Positions 1 through 9,788 of a stretch of DNA of 64,000 nucleotides are shown one piece after another. Source of the stretch: Lederbergia galactosidilytica (GTDB lineage: Bacteria; Bacillota; Bacilli; Bacillales; Bacillaceae_C). The notes under the pieces are model-generated. The model saw nothing but the letters and a program-made list of their open reading frames with translations. It did not search any database and was not told the DNA's origin. Position 1 is the stretch's first letter. Each line of letters begins with the position of its first letter. The translations under genes were made by a program, and so were the position numbers. The stretch is from positions 186,001-250,000 of the forward strand of contig NZ_JAGGKH010000001.1 in the NCBI RefSeq assembly GCF_017873565.1, in the 5' to 3' direction.

Positions 1-1141
<1,141 letters not shown>

Positions 1142-1195
1142 TTACAATCGAAACGATAATAAACTTAAAATCTTTATCGTTTTTCCTCGATTGTT

Positions 1196-1385
1196 TTTTC
1201 TAGTTCCACCGTCTAGCAACTAGTAAACTTTTGGTTTCTGCTTGTGTAAGTCAACAACGATTCCGCTTGCGGACTTACAGAGTCTTGGCCCATAGGATGC
1301 GGGCAAAACAGTATTGCTACAGGACACGGCGAATTTTGCCATTCATCCTTTAACTTCCAATTTGCATAGTCACTAAACGGGCGCT
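1196..1385. repeat. Dispersed intergenic repeat inside the gapA operon
   Basis: No gene is supported in the tpiA-pgk gap. It contains a core of about 48 bases (around 1300-1350: runs of 'aaaacag', 'acaggac', 'ccattcatccttt') that recurs with changes near 27170-27225, 41520-41585 and 60590-60640. It is therefore one copy of a non-coding repeat family of this genome. Confidence 0.6.
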
Positions 1386-1394
1386 ATTACGTTT

Positions 1395-2582
1395 TTATTT
1401 TTTATCGTCTAGTGCTGCGACGCCTGGTAATACTTTCCCTTCCATAAACTCAAGAGAAGCTCCACCACCGGTTGAAATATGGCTCATACGATCTGCCAAG
1501 CCGAATTTTTCAACTGCAGCTGCCGAATCTCCACCACCAATGACGGAATATGTATCTGTAGCTTCTGCAAGTGCTTCTGCAACGGCTTTTGTCCCGCCAG
1601 CAAATGCATTCAATTCAAATACACCCATTGGTCCATTCCAGATTACCAATTTCGATTCTTGAATCACTTTATGATAAGTTTCCCTCGTTTTAGGTCCAAT
1701 ATCCAAAGCTTCCCAATCAGCTGGAATTTCTTCAATGGAAACAACTTTTTTATTAGCATTTTCAGAGAAATCGTCTGCGACAATAACATCCTGAGGCATA
1801 TAAAATTTAACGCCCTTTTCCTTAGCTTTATCCATGAATTGACGAGCAAGATCGATTTTATCTTCTTCTAAAAGAGATTTTCCAACTTCATGGCCAAGTG
1901 CCTTCACAAATGTATAAGCAAGTCCACCACCAATAATTAGATTATCTACTTTATCTATTAGATGATCAATTACACCGATCTTATCTTTTACTTTCGCCCC
2001 ACCAATAATCGCTGTAAATGGACGTTCTGGATTAGATAGTGCTTTTCCTAGAACAGAAAGTTCTTTATCCATTAAGAATCCAGCTGCAGATGGCAAATAT
2101 TTTGCAATGCCTTCAGTGGAAGCATGTGCTCTATGTGCAGCTCCAAATGCATCATTCACATAAACATCCGCTAATTCAGCAAAGGCTTTTGCTAGTTCAG
2201 GATCATTTTTTTCTTCTCCAGGGTAGAAACGGACGTTTTCTAGTAGAAGGATATCTCCCTCACCTAGTTTAGAAACTTGTTCTTTTACAGCATCACCATA
2301 AGCTTCGTCTGCTTTGGCCACATCTTTCCCTATCAATTCACTTAAACGGTGAGCAACAGGTGTAAGGCGAAGTTCCTCTTTCACCTCTCCCTTTGGTCGG
2401 CCTAAATGACTTGCTAGAAGGATAATTGCTCCTTGCTCTGAGAGATATTGAATTGTTGGCAAAGCGGCACGAATGCGCGTGTCATCCGTAATTTTTCCTT
2501 CTTCCATTGGCACGTTGAAGTCTACTCGGCAAAAAACCTTTTTCCCTTTCAAGTCAAGGTCTCTTATTGATTTCTTCTCCAT
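1395..2582 (-). CDS. pgk: Phosphoglycerate kinase
   Basis: Transfers the acyl phosphate of 1,3-bisphosphoglycerate to ADP in glycolysis. It has 395 residues, normal for a bacterial enzyme. Motifs are the N-terminal substrate segment RVDFNVPM, the basic patch ASHLGRPKG, the hinge and catalytic lysine region [12 protein letters not shown], and the C-terminal nucleotide loop [12 protein letters not shown]. The start at 2582 is chosen because AGAAGGAGG precedes it and the protein then begins [11 protein letters not shown]; the longer in-frame ATG at 2642 has no such site. It lies 106 bases downstream of gapA. Confidence 0.98.
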   Translation of the reverse strand: MEKKSIRDLDLKGKKVFCRVDFNVPMEEGKITDDTRIRAALPTIQYLSEQGAIILLASHLGRPKGEVKEELRLTPVAHRLSELIGKDVAKADEAYGDAVKEQVSKLGEGDILLLENVRFYPGEEKNDPELAKAFAELADVYVNDAFGAAHRAHASTEGIAKYLPSAAGFLMDKELSVLGKALSNPERPFTAIIGGAKVKDKIGVIDHLIDKVDNLIIGGGLAYTFVKALGHEVGKSLLEEDKIDLARQFMDKAKEKGVKFYMPQDVIVADDFSENANKKVVSIEEIPADWEALDIGPKTRETYHKVIQESKLVIWNGPMGVFELNAFAGGTKAVAEALAEATDTYSVIGGGDSAAAVEKFGLADRMSHISTGGGASLEFMEGKVLPGVAALDDKK

Positions 2583-2688
2583 AATAGTACCTCCTTCTAA
2601 GTAAAAGATAAAGGGGAAGGGGTCTAATGCCCACTCCCCCAAATAAGGTATTTCAATTTTATATGAAATTTCTACTTAATATTATAAA

Positions 2689-3711
<1,023 letters not shown>

Positions 3712-3759
3712 TTAATATCATGGATAATAATAAAATTTATCTTTAAAAGAAATACCTAT

Positions 3760-4791
3760 TTAAGATATATCTTTTAAAATCGACTTTGCGGCCCCTTCAT
3801 CCGTAATTAAAATAGTAGATTCAGGTGCACTTTTAAAATAAGACTTGATCGCTTTGGCTTTTGACTTTCCACCGGCTGCTGCAATGACATACGATTTATC
3901 AAATAGATCTGATATTCGTAGACCAATGGTAGGTACTTTATGTACTATTTCCCCTTTTTCATCAAAATAATAGCCAAAAGCTTCACCAACTGCCTTTTCT
4001 CCTATTATTTTTTTCATGACATTTTGTTCAGTAGCTCTTCTATTCGCCATTGTGATCGCCTCACCAATACCATGTACAACGATATCAGCTGATTTGATTT
4101 TTTCCACAACTTCCATAATAGCAGGTTCTTTTAGAAGAGATTGCTGAACCTCTTGGCTAACTTGATCTGGCACATATAAGACACGGTGTACTCCATTTGT
4201 CTTTTCAGCCATTGTTGCACAGATGACATTGGCTTGATTTTTCAAATCTTCCCCAAGTCCCCCGCGTGCTGGCACAAACAACAAATGTTTACCTTGCCCC
4301 ATTTCTGCTGTAAGCATTTCTGCTGTACAAGCCATCGTTGTTCCACCTGTTACGGCAATTGTTTGTTGATCTTCGAAACAACGATTAAGTACTTCTGCAC
4401 AAGCTTTCCCTAATTCTTCTTTTACAATCAAAGATTCATCACTATCACCTGGAACGATCACTACTTTCTTAATGCCTAACTTGGCCTTTAATGCTAGTTC
4501 CGTCTCACTAATGCCGGTTAATTCTCTCATTACTTCTTCTAAACCTACGAGAAGCTTTTTACCTTTGTCTGTAACAGACATACCAGCATTATTAATACGA
4601 ATTAATTGACCTGACTTAAGAAATTCTGCCTCACTTCTTAAAATCCGTTCAGTCGTTCCTAGCATATGGGCGAGCGTACGCCTGCCAACAGGTTCCGTTA
4701 AACTAATCGAACGAAGGATCTGATAGCGATTCTGCATAACAGATAACATATCTGGTACTAATTTTGATTGAAGCTTTAAGAGATTGTGCAT
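3760..4791 (-). CDS. cggR: Central glycolytic genes regulator CggR
   Basis: SorC/DeoR-type repressor of the gapA operon, released by fructose-1,6-bisphosphate. It has 343 residues. The N-terminal winged-helix part (about 20-90) includes PVGRRTLAHMLGTTERILRS, and the C-terminal sugar-phosphate-binding domain (about 90-340) has GGTTMA and GLGEDL. It is the first gene of the operon, as in B. subtilis, and its own promoter region carries two CggR-like operators, so autoregulation is expected. Confidence 0.95.
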   Translation of the reverse strand: MHNLLKLQSKLVPDMLSVMQNRYQILRSISLTEPVGRRTLAHMLGTTERILRSEAEFLKSGQLIRINNAGMSVTDKGKKLLVGLEEVMRELTGISETELALKAKLGIKKVVIVPGDSDESLIVKEELGKACAEVLNRCFEDQQTIAVTGGTTMACTAEMLTAEMGQGKHLLFVPARGGLGEDLKNQANVICATMAEKTNGVHRVLYVPDQVSQEVQQSLLKEPAIMEVVEKIKSADIVVHGIGEAITMANRRATEQNVMKKIIGEKAVGEAFGYYFDEKGEIVHKVPTIGLRISDLFDKSYVIAAAGGKSKAKAIKSYFKSAPESTILITDEGAAKSILKDIS

Positions 4792-4820
4792 TTTTTTGCT
4801 CCTTTACCAGAAGGTCGCCA

Positions 4821-4850
4821 TTTGTCCCGTTAAGACATATTACGTCCCAA
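4821..4850 (-). promoter_or_regulatory. CggR operator, downstream copy
   Basis: On the minus strand this 30-bp site contains two GGGAC half-sites separated by ATATGTC, the arrangement known for the B. subtilis CggR operator. It lies between the promoter's -10 element and cggR, where bound repressor would block elongation or promoter escape. Confidence 0.75.
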
Positions 4851-4883
4851 CCGTACTACAAAAATAGGATAGCAGCTAATTTT

Positions 4884-4912
4884 ATTGTATCATTGGGTCT
4901 TTTACGAATCAA
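4884..4912 (-). promoter_or_regulatory. Sigma-A promoter of the cggR-gapA operon
   Basis: The minus strand has TTGATT, a 17-base spacer and TACAAT. It sits between the two CggR-like operators and about 95 bases upstream of the cggR start. Confidence 0.7.
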
Positions 4913-4930
4913 TTTTAACGGTGGGCGTTT

Positions 4931-4960
4931 TTTGTCCCGCGTAGACATATTATGACCCAT
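4931..4960 (-). promoter_or_regulatory. CggR operator, upstream copy
   Basis: A second 30-bp copy of the site at 4821-4850, about 80% identical, placed upstream of the -35 element. The half-sites are CGGGAC and a weaker GGGTC. As far as I know B. subtilis has one operator downstream of the promoter, so the pair looks like a lineage-specific arrangement. Confidence 0.65.
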
Positions 4961-5008
4961 TTACAACACAATAAAACCATCTAAGGTAATTTTACCATTA
5001 GTCATTTT

Positions 5009-5251
5009 TCAAAGCAATTTAGATTTGATTTTTTCTTCTAAAACAAATAAATCAACCAAGCCTGATTGAATGATCTCTCCATCAATTTCAATTACCGGGA
5101 TCATCAATCCGTATTTTTCAGTCCATTCTTCGTTTGTATCAATATCCTTTTCCACGATATTGATCGGATAGTCGTTCTGTAGTATTTCCAATATATTTTT
5201 CGCATCCACACAAAGGCTACACTTCTTCCTTGTGTAAAAAACAATATCCAT
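5009..5251 (-). CDS. Glutaredoxin-like thiol protein
   Basis: An 80-residue thioredoxin-fold protein of the glutaredoxin-like family (DUF836 type). The redox motif is CSLC at residues 11-14, preceded by the beta strand IVFYTRK, and the conserved cis-Pro region is IPVIEIDG near residue 53. It probably acts as a cytosolic thiol-disulfide carrier; its partner is unknown. It lies upstream of the cggR promoter in the same direction, so readthrough is possible but it is probably a separate unit. Confidence 0.8.
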   Translation of the reverse strand: MDIVFYTRKKCSLCVDAKNILEILQNDYPINIVEKDIDTNEEWTEKYGLMIPVIEIDGEIIQSGLVDLFVLEEKIKSKLL

Positions 5252-5721
5252 ATTTTATCATCCTCTTATATGAAAAAATCAATTCATTACTTGAATCAAT
5301 TTCATAATAAAGATTTTAGCATTCACATCCGAACAATGTTGATTTACGCTTCAGGTGGACGCCTTCCGCTCCAATCAACTAAGTTAAGGAAATACACTAA
5401 CTAACAATTCAATCTCCTTTAACAAAAACGTTCGTGTATTGATCATTAATAAACCATTATGAAATTGACTCATTTATCATACCATTTACATAAAATTATT
5501 TCCCATTCCATCATTTACTGGATTGCAACATATATCTGTCCTATTTAATTACAAAAAACATGAGAGAATTCTCATAACCTAAGCAAGATGGAAGATAAGC
5601 CGAGTTCTCTTGTATATCAGGCGATGTGAGTAAAGCCTTCGGTCTTATGAATGAAGTGTGCTTCCCATCTTTTTGTTCATGATGTGATGATTAGAAATCC
5701 TTTAGCACCGCCTTTTTCACA
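5252..5721. other. Intergenic region between the glutaredoxin-like gene and the tRNA terminator
   Basis: No protein gene is supported. A short stretch near 5336-5385 resembles the GC-rich dispersed repeats seen elsewhere. The only strong signal is the folded RNA at 5585-5674. Confidence 0.6.
5585..5674 (+). ncRNA. Candidate structured small RNA ending in a terminator
   Basis: On the plus strand AAGATGG plus AAG (5585-5594) pairs with CTT plus CCATCTT (5661-5671). Inside, ATAAG plus CCGA (5595-5603) pairs with TCGG plus CTTAT (5639-5648), with single-base bulges. The helix ends in a run of five T. No open reading frame fits, and the T-run makes the plus strand the transcribed one. No known RNA family was recognised. 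A weak promoter-like TTGCAA lies near 5523. Confidence 0.45.
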
Positions 5722-5754
5722 GAAAAAAAGACTACTAACCATTTGCTAGTAGTC
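5722..5754 (-). terminator. Ancestral terminator of the tRNA-Arg gene
   Basis: On the minus strand GACTACTA and TAGTAGTC pair around a 9-base loop, followed by seven T. Before the island inserted, this hairpin would have lain just downstream of the tRNA-Arg gene; the island now separates it from the gene by 14 kb. Confidence 0.85.
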
Positions 5755-5768
5755 TCGTCATTAATATG

Positions 5769-5815
5769 AAACGCCCTCGGCAGGAATCGAACCCACATTT
5801 TAAGAACCGGAATCT
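5769..5815. repeat. attL: left attachment site of the island (tRNA-Arg 3' fragment)
   Basis: Identical over 47 bases to 19886-19932. It holds nucleotides 29-72 of the tRNA-Arg(CCG) sequence plus three flanking bases, so it is the displaced 3' part of the target gene. The identity begins in the 5' strand of the anticodon stem, so strand exchange probably occurs around the anticodon loop. Confidence 0.95.
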
Positions 5816-5843
5816 GTCTCGAAGTTTTTACGACTTCCTAGAC
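5816..5843. other. Inverted repeat next to attL
   Basis: GTCT and GAAGT (5816-5825) can pair with ACTTC and AGAC (5833-5843) around TTTTACG. It may be an integrase/accessory-protein site or a weak end signal for the leftward transcript. Confidence 0.4.
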
Positions 5844-5880
5844 GGACTTTTATGCGATAGTCTTACCGTTAAACTAACGT
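5844..5880 (+). repeat. Left arm-type repeat flanking attL
   Basis: Shares the blocks GACTTTTA, TAGTCTTAC and AAACTAACGT, in the same order and near-identical spacing, with 19827-19864 near the other end of the island. Direct repeats flanking the core site are typical arm-binding sites of phage tyrosine integrases. The part reading like a tRNA D-arm on the minus strand is explained by this. Confidence 0.65.
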
Positions 5881-5993
5881 CTCTTTCCTTAGTTGCTTCG
5901 ATTATATCGCAAGAACTGCGGACAAGCAAGCACTATTTAGCGTTTAACGTACAATTATCCGATAAGCTGAAACTAATTCGCTCTAAATCGCCC

Positions 5994-6563
5994 CTAGCGA
6001 CATATAAGGACCCCGACATCGCAAGCCGGACTGATGAAACTATCCTCGCCTGCTACTCGCTCATTTACTTTCCGCGCCAACTCCGCTATGCTGTCCGGGC
6101 TTGTTTCTTCGAGCTTGCCGAGTTCTTCTTCGATGAAAGGCGTTGGGTCTACATTCGCATAGATGAGGCGCCAGTCAATGCGGCCGGCCTCTACGTTGAT
6201 TACTGTCGGCTCATAGTCGTTATCATGCGTTAGCTCGATAATTGCCGGCTTTCCTTTGGCGTCTAGCCCTCCGATTAGTATGCGCTGCTGCGTGTCCGTC
6301 TTAGCTCTCCGATTGAGCCAGCGTCTGCATATGCGGGCTATTTCGGCGGGACTGGCCGTCTTTAAGTCCTTTTTATCGAGGTAGGCTTGCAGCTTTAGCG
6401 AGATAGCATAATCGCCCGTATATCCGATCAGCACGCTGTCATTTATTTGGAATAGTTTCCGGGCATCGTCAAAGTATTCGCTGTTATCCTCGATATGAAC
6501 CCGCCTATAATCGCCAGTCATAACGATAAAATGCTCCGTAATATAGGCTGTAACCATCGACAT
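5994..6563 (-). CDS. Ntn-hydrolase (HslV/proteasome-like) fold protein
   Basis: 189 residues. The order of motifs resembles a proteasome-beta/HslV subunit: a first strand with Thr at position 5 (VTAYITEH), a GD.R motif near residue 17, KLFQINDSVLIGYTGD near residue 36, ILIGGLDAKGKP near residue 94, and a C-terminal DVGVLIC strand. If Thr5 were exposed by processing it could be the nucleophile; this is inference. The ATG overlaps the stop of the tail gene as TAATG, so the two are coupled. It is the last gene of the leftward operon before attL. An alternative is a non-catalytic structural relative. Confidence 0.5.
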   Translation of the reverse strand: MSMVTAYITEHFIVMTGDYRRVHIEDNSEYFDDARKLFQINDSVLIGYTGDYAISLKLQAYLDKKDLKTASPAEIARICRRWLNRRAKTDTQQRILIGGLDAKGKPAIIELTHDNDYEPTVINVEAGRIDWRLIYANVDPTPFIEEELGKLEETSPDSIAELARKVNERVAGEDSFISPACDVGVLICR

Positions 6564-7360
6564 TATACGTCCACACCTCCTCGCGACTGCATAAAGAATT
6601 GCGTCATAAGTTGCGCATTAATACGGCCGAGGTCGTTTGGAGTGATTTCGACCGTATGCCAGCCGCGTTTAACTCTGTTCTCCGAATCTAATTCGAGATA
6701 GGGTATTAAGTCGATAGAATCTCCGCTAGGAGCTGTATGAGGAACGGTATTACCATCGACTTTAATTGTTACCTTAGTGGGCGTACGATCAAGTTTAAAG
6801 ATTCCGTGTTCTACCTCATGAACATGTTCCGGGATGTTTATTTCGGGAATAGTAACCTCGAAATCGTGGGCATGTGGCGATAAGTTTATTTCATGGGTAT
6901 GAGGATTCAGCGAAATAGAGTGGCTGTGGTCTTTAACCGTAAAACTATGGGTATGTGAAGGTACTTGGGTAGTATGGGTATGACTGCCGATTGATACCGT
7001 ATGACTATGATTTAACTGGTTCGTAATCTCGATCGCGTGCTGATGGTCTTTGTATTCCGGCAAGCCTCCGACATTGTAAGGAACGGACGACAACTTATAA
7101 AAGCCCGGCGCACTAAATCCGCTAGTAGTCGAAGTACCTCCGCCCGCGCTCGATGTCTGCGTACTGCCTCCGCCTGCGGCTGTCGATGTGCTCGTACCGC
7201 CTCCCGCGCTACTTGTCACGGTTGTACCTCCGCCAGCTCCCGAAGATTTAACGACTCCTCCGCCCGACTTAGTGCTTTTCGACTGAACCGTACTCGATTT
7301 TATAAAGGCTCCTCCGCCCTTGGTAGCCCGTGAGTATATCCTAAAATCTATCGTTATCAT
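6563..7360 (-). CDS. His-rich phage tail-tip/fibre-like protein
   Basis: 265 residues. A Gly/Ser/Thr-rich linker (about 15-82) is followed by SAPGFYKLSSVPYNVGG and then about eight H-x-H motifs (residues 105-185: HSH, HTH, HTH, HSH, HTH, HAH, HVH), each in a short beta-strand repeat. A C-terminal globular part contains PTKVTIKVDGN. Comparable H-x-H repeats bind metal along the axis of trimeric phage spikes such as T4 gp12. Phage tail proteins of this type are normally much longer, so this looks like a stand-alone C-terminal receptor or tip module. The ATG at 7360 follows TAAGGAGG; the 25 upstream in-frame residues are rejected. Confidence 0.65.
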   Translation of the reverse strand: MITIDFRIYSRATKGGGAFIKSSTVQSKSTKSGGGVVKSSGAGGGTTVTSSAGGGTSTSTAAGGGSTQTSSAGGGTSTTSGFSAPGFYKLSSVPYNVGGLPEYKDHQHAIEITNQLNHSHTVSIGSHTHTTQVPSHTHSFTVKDHSHSISLNPHTHEINLSPHAHDFEVTIPEINIPEHVHEVEHGIFKLDRTPTKVTIKVDGNTVPHTAPSGDSIDLIPYLELDSENRVKRGWHTVEITPNDLGRINAQLMTQFFMQSRGGVDV

Positions 7361-7480
7361 GCTATAATCCTCCTTAGTATATTGACGGGGACAGCGTGCC
7401 GGACCGCCCCGTCTGCTCGAACTCGTAGTTTGCATTGCGCACGGTTACGCGCCTTGTCCTCTCCGGCCGTCAGCTTGCCA

Positions 7481-8239
7481 TCATCGAGGGATAAACGCTC
7501 CTTTACCTTTCAAATGTTCCTCGTAGAACTCGCGGTCAATTCCTCCATCACGCATTGCGCCAGGCTCTCTGACTACGCGCTTAGCTATATCCTCTATGCG
7601 TTGCATAGTGAGAACGGAATGCGGCAACTGTTCCGCAACTTTAGCCGCGAGCAAGTCGCTATTTCGAATATCTTGCACGGCGCTGATGATCGCTTGCTTA
7701 TGCGTTGCATTGCCTTCGATTCCTCCGATTAGGCCCGCAATTTCGCCCTGTAAAGCTACTCGCTGGCCATCCGTGAGCAGTCTTATTTCGTTTTTAATCT
7801 CCGTTAGGGCATCGCCTTTCTCGACGGCTGCAGCCAGTTTAAGGCTCGCGCGATTCTTGAATTGCTCCGCGACTAGCTTGTCATTATCGGAGACTTTAAT
7901 CGTAGCTTGGGCCGCGCGCACTTTGGATTCTTCGATCTGGGCAGCTCGCCATTCCTTATACTCGGCCTCCACTTCCGCCGACTGCGCGCGGTATTCTTGC
8001 TCGAGACGATCGAGTTCGTATTTCCTAACTTCCGGATTTTTCATTAACGGATTATCCGAGCTTTTAATCCGTTCAACTTCCTTTTTATAATTCGCGTGTA
8101 TCTCGTCCGCCTTGTTTTCATAGCTGGTCAACCTAGGGATATCTAATTCTACTGCCTGCCCCGAACGGATTAATTCATCTGCTTGCATATCGTCACTTAT
8201 TTCTTCGACTCTTTTATTCTCATAGTTGAAAATTCTCAT
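7481..8239 (-). CDS. Coiled-coil phage-like protein, unknown function
   Basis: 252 residues, highly charged. The N-terminus MRIFNYENKRVEEISDDM and the following 'ADELIRSGQAVEL' resemble short leader segments of phage head-region proteins. Residues 40-130 are predicted coiled coil, and the rest is helical. The start is supported by AAAGGAG ten bases upstream. It overlaps the end of the gene before it, so it is coupled within the leftward operon. A structural or assembly role is inferred from neighbours only. Confidence 0.6.
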   Translation of the reverse strand: MRIFNYENKRVEEISDDMQADELIRSGQAVELDIPRLTSYENKADEIHANYKKEVERIKSSDNPLMKNPEVRKYELDRLEQEYRAQSAEVEAEYKEWRAAQIEESKVRAAQATIKVSDNDKLVAEQFKNRASLKLAAAVEKGDALTEIKNEIRLLTDGQRVALQGEIAGLIGGIEGNATHKQAIISAVQDIRNSDLLAAKVAEQLPHSVLTMQRIEDIAKRVVREPGAMRDGGIDREFYEEHLKGKGAFIPR

Positions 8240-8493
8240 ATCTCATCTTCTCCTTTTATTTTGAATGGATTCCAAACTTTTTTATCATCACAGTAAGCAT
8301 CGCCAAAGTTGCTTTTCTGCTCAATATCTGCCACTAGCTCCGCGGCCTGCTTCTCGATCTCGCTCGACTTATCAGCCGATAAATACTTGATATAAGTATC
8401 TATTTCGCCATAATCGACGCCGGCCTCTAGTAGCTTCAAGCGCCTTAACTTGTCGGTATATTCCGATTTCAATTCGTTTAGTTGTTCGCTCAT
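8236..8493 (-). CDS. Small coiled-coil phage-like protein
   Basis: 85 residues: MSEQLNELKSEYTDKLRRL, then a helical segment with a YIKYL motif and a short C-terminus containing WNPFK. This pattern (helix, acidic helix, W-rich tail) is common in small phage head-assembly proteins, but I cannot name a family. The ATG at 8493 follows GGAGG and overlaps the previous stop as ATGA. Confidence 0.55.
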   Translation of the reverse strand: MSEQLNELKSEYTDKLRRLKLLEAGVDYGEIDTYIKYLSADKSSEIEKQAAELVADIEQKSNFGDAYCDDKKVWNPFKIKGEDEI

Positions 8494-8981
8494 AACGTCG
8501 CACCTCCGCCCCATATTTTGTGCTTAATCCGTTCGTATACTGACTTGCCGAGTTCGCCCGGGTCTGCGTGCGTCGGCTTTTGCTTGGCTCCGTTCATAGC
8601 GGAAGGATCGCCGTAGGGATCGACTGGCGTAATGTCCATCGAAAGTTTAAGTACCGACGCCTTAATCTCGTCCACTGTCTCGCCTTCGATGTGGCTTAAA
8701 TAACGCTCGATCTGGTCGTCATTATAGTGAACTTCCCGCATGGCCTTCCGCTTGGCCGCCGCAATGCTTTCCGACTTGAAGCCGGCGAGCTGTTCATCTA
8801 GCTTAGCGATTTTAGATTGATAGGATTCGATTTCTCGCTCAATTTCGAGGAGGGCGTCCGTTTGATCCTCGACTGCTTCGGCTTCTTCGGATTGCTCCGT
8901 TTGTGTTTCGACATCTTCCGGCTTGTTCTGCGCGGTCATTCCGTCATATAGCTGTTCAGTTTCCGTCCGTTTTTCGCTCAT
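8490..8981 (-). CDS. Scaffold-like phage protein
   Basis: 163 residues. The order is an acidic disordered N-terminus (residues 1-45), a central coiled coil (about 45-90: EIEREIESYQSKIAKLDEQL), a basic helix (AAAKRKAMREV), and a tail with DPYGDPSAMNG and a final basic YERIKHKIW. This order of acidic region, coiled coil and basic C-terminus is typical of phage internal scaffolds. The ATG at 8981 follows AAGGAG. No capsid gene accompanies it, which is the odd point. Confidence 0.5.
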   Translation of the reverse strand: MSEKRTETEQLYDGMTAQNKPEDVETQTEQSEEAEAVEDQTDALLEIEREIESYQSKIAKLDEQLAGFKSESIAAAKRKAMREVHYNDDQIERYLSHIEGETVDEIKASVLKLSMDITPVDPYGDPSAMNGAKQKPTHADPGELGKSVYERIKHKIWGGGATL

Positions 8982-9114
8982 AGTCCGCCAGCTCCTTATC
9001 AAGTTTTAATATTATTAATTCGAGTTCCAACTCTTGGACGCGCTCATTTAGCTTGTTTACTCGCTGCCTTACGATTTGGCTGACTTCTTCTCTTGTAAAC
9101 GTTTCTTTTTCCAT
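8956..9114 (-). CDS. Small DUF4355-like N-terminal helix protein
   Basis: 52 residues. FTREEVSQIVRQRVNKLNERV closely resembles the conserved FT.EEV..IV..R segment of the DUF4355 phage scaffold family. Here the gene stops after the coiled coil and overlaps the start of the next scaffold-like gene by 26 bases in another frame. The pair could be a scaffold gene split by a frameshift, or two natural small genes. The ribosome-binding site is weak (AAAGGA). Confidence 0.45.
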   Translation of the reverse strand: MEKETFTREEVSQIVRQRVNKLNERVQELELELIILKLDKELADYERKTDGN

Positions 9115-9220
9115 TCCGATTCATTCCTTTCAGTAATTCCGATTGTTTTTCTCCGATAATTTCCGATAGAGTAAATCCTCGCTTGATGGGTCTGCGCGGC
9201 TTGCGTTTAGGTTTATTCAT
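9044..9220 (-). CDS. Small basic protein, overlapping gene
   Basis: 58 residues, very basic (MNKPKRKPRRPIKRGF), with a start supported by GGGAG seven bases upstream. Its last third overlaps the 52-residue gene at 8956-9114 in another frame, so one of the two may be shorter or not translated. Function unknown; a nucleic-acid-binding role is possible from charge alone. Confidence 0.35.
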   Translation of the reverse strand: MNKPKRKPRRPIKRGFTLSEIIGEKQSELLKGMNRNGKRNVYKRRSQPNRKAASKQAK

Positions 9221-9419
9221 TTAATCGCTCCCTTAATCGTTTCCTCTCAACTTTCCGCCATCTTTTACGGCGTTCATTCATTACGACTAACTCCATCGCT
9301 CGATGGGCAGCGTGTTCGGTAATGCGCGGCGAAAACTCATAGCTAAACAACGGCTCGTCCTCATACTTATATTTCATAATCGCGGCGTCCGGCATTCGTT
9401 CGAATGTTATCTTAGGCAA
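9213..9419 (-). CDS. Small protein of unknown function
   Basis: 68 residues starting at a TTG with GGGGG seven bases upstream. The C-terminus is strongly basic (RRKRWRKVERKRLRERL). Overlaps the start of the next gene by 8 bases. Not recognised. Confidence 0.5.
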   Translation of the reverse strand: MPKITFERMPDAAIMKYKYEDEPLFSYEFSPRITEHAAHRAMELVVMNERRKRWRKVERKRLRERLNE

Positions 9420-9431
9420 TGCGCATCCCCC

Positions 9432-9560
9432 TTATTTATTAAGTTTGTTCGAATATATGATGCGCGGAGGCCTCTCTGATTCAACCGGAATGCCATTCTT
9501 ATTTTTCGGCAATTTATCTATCCATGACATATCTTTATTTTTCCGTTTTCTCCTAGCCAT
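9432..9560 (-). CDS. Very small basic protein
   Basis: 42 residues beginning MARRKRKNKDMSWIDKLP. The ATG follows the preceding stop directly (TAAATG) with GAAGGAG upstream. Not recognised; the basic N-terminus is like several neighbours in the operon. Confidence 0.45.
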   Translation of the reverse strand: MARRKRKNKDMSWIDKLPKNKNGIPVESERPPRIIYSNKLNK

Positions 9561-9788
9561 TTAATCAATCTCCTTCAATATCGGCTTAAATAGCCTAATT
9601 TGATTACGCTCCATTACGCCCTCAACGGCGATGATCCGCCCGTCATCGTCGGTTGTCGTTCTGCTTATCTGACCGCGTTCTTTTAGCTGGCGTATGTGCG
9701 GAGGATAAGACGAAGATACTCGCCAATGGCCCGCGGCTGCGTCGTATAAAAGGACGCTCTCTTGTTCAGCCTTCGAATAGAAACTCAA
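9561..9788 (-). CDS. Small protein of unknown function
   Basis: 75 residues, TTG start with GGGAG upstream and directly after the HNH stop. It has a compact basic domain with WRVSSSYPPHIRQL and DDDGRIIAVEGV. Not recognised. In tailed phages this slot next to HNH is often the small terminase gene, but no terminase motif is seen. Confidence 0.5.
   Translation of the reverse strand: MSFYSKAEQESVLLYDAAAGHWRVSSSYPPHIRQLKERGQISRTTTDDDGRIIAVEGVMERNQIRLFKPILKEID

Noticed and set aside
5585-5674. Identification of the small RNA as SR1 or another named Bacillus sRNA.
   Set aside because: No SR1P-like frame and no recognisable match from memory.
5816-5885. Possible second tRNA upstream of the attL fragment on the minus strand (D-arm-like TTAGTTTAACGGTA).
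   Set aside because: No consistent acceptor or anticodon stem forms, and the same blocks recur at 19827-19864, so arm-type repeats explain it better.
5766-6233. Plus-strand 155-codon frame.
   Set aside because: It starts inside the tRNA fragment and overlaps the Ntn-like gene on the other strand; no ribosome-binding site.
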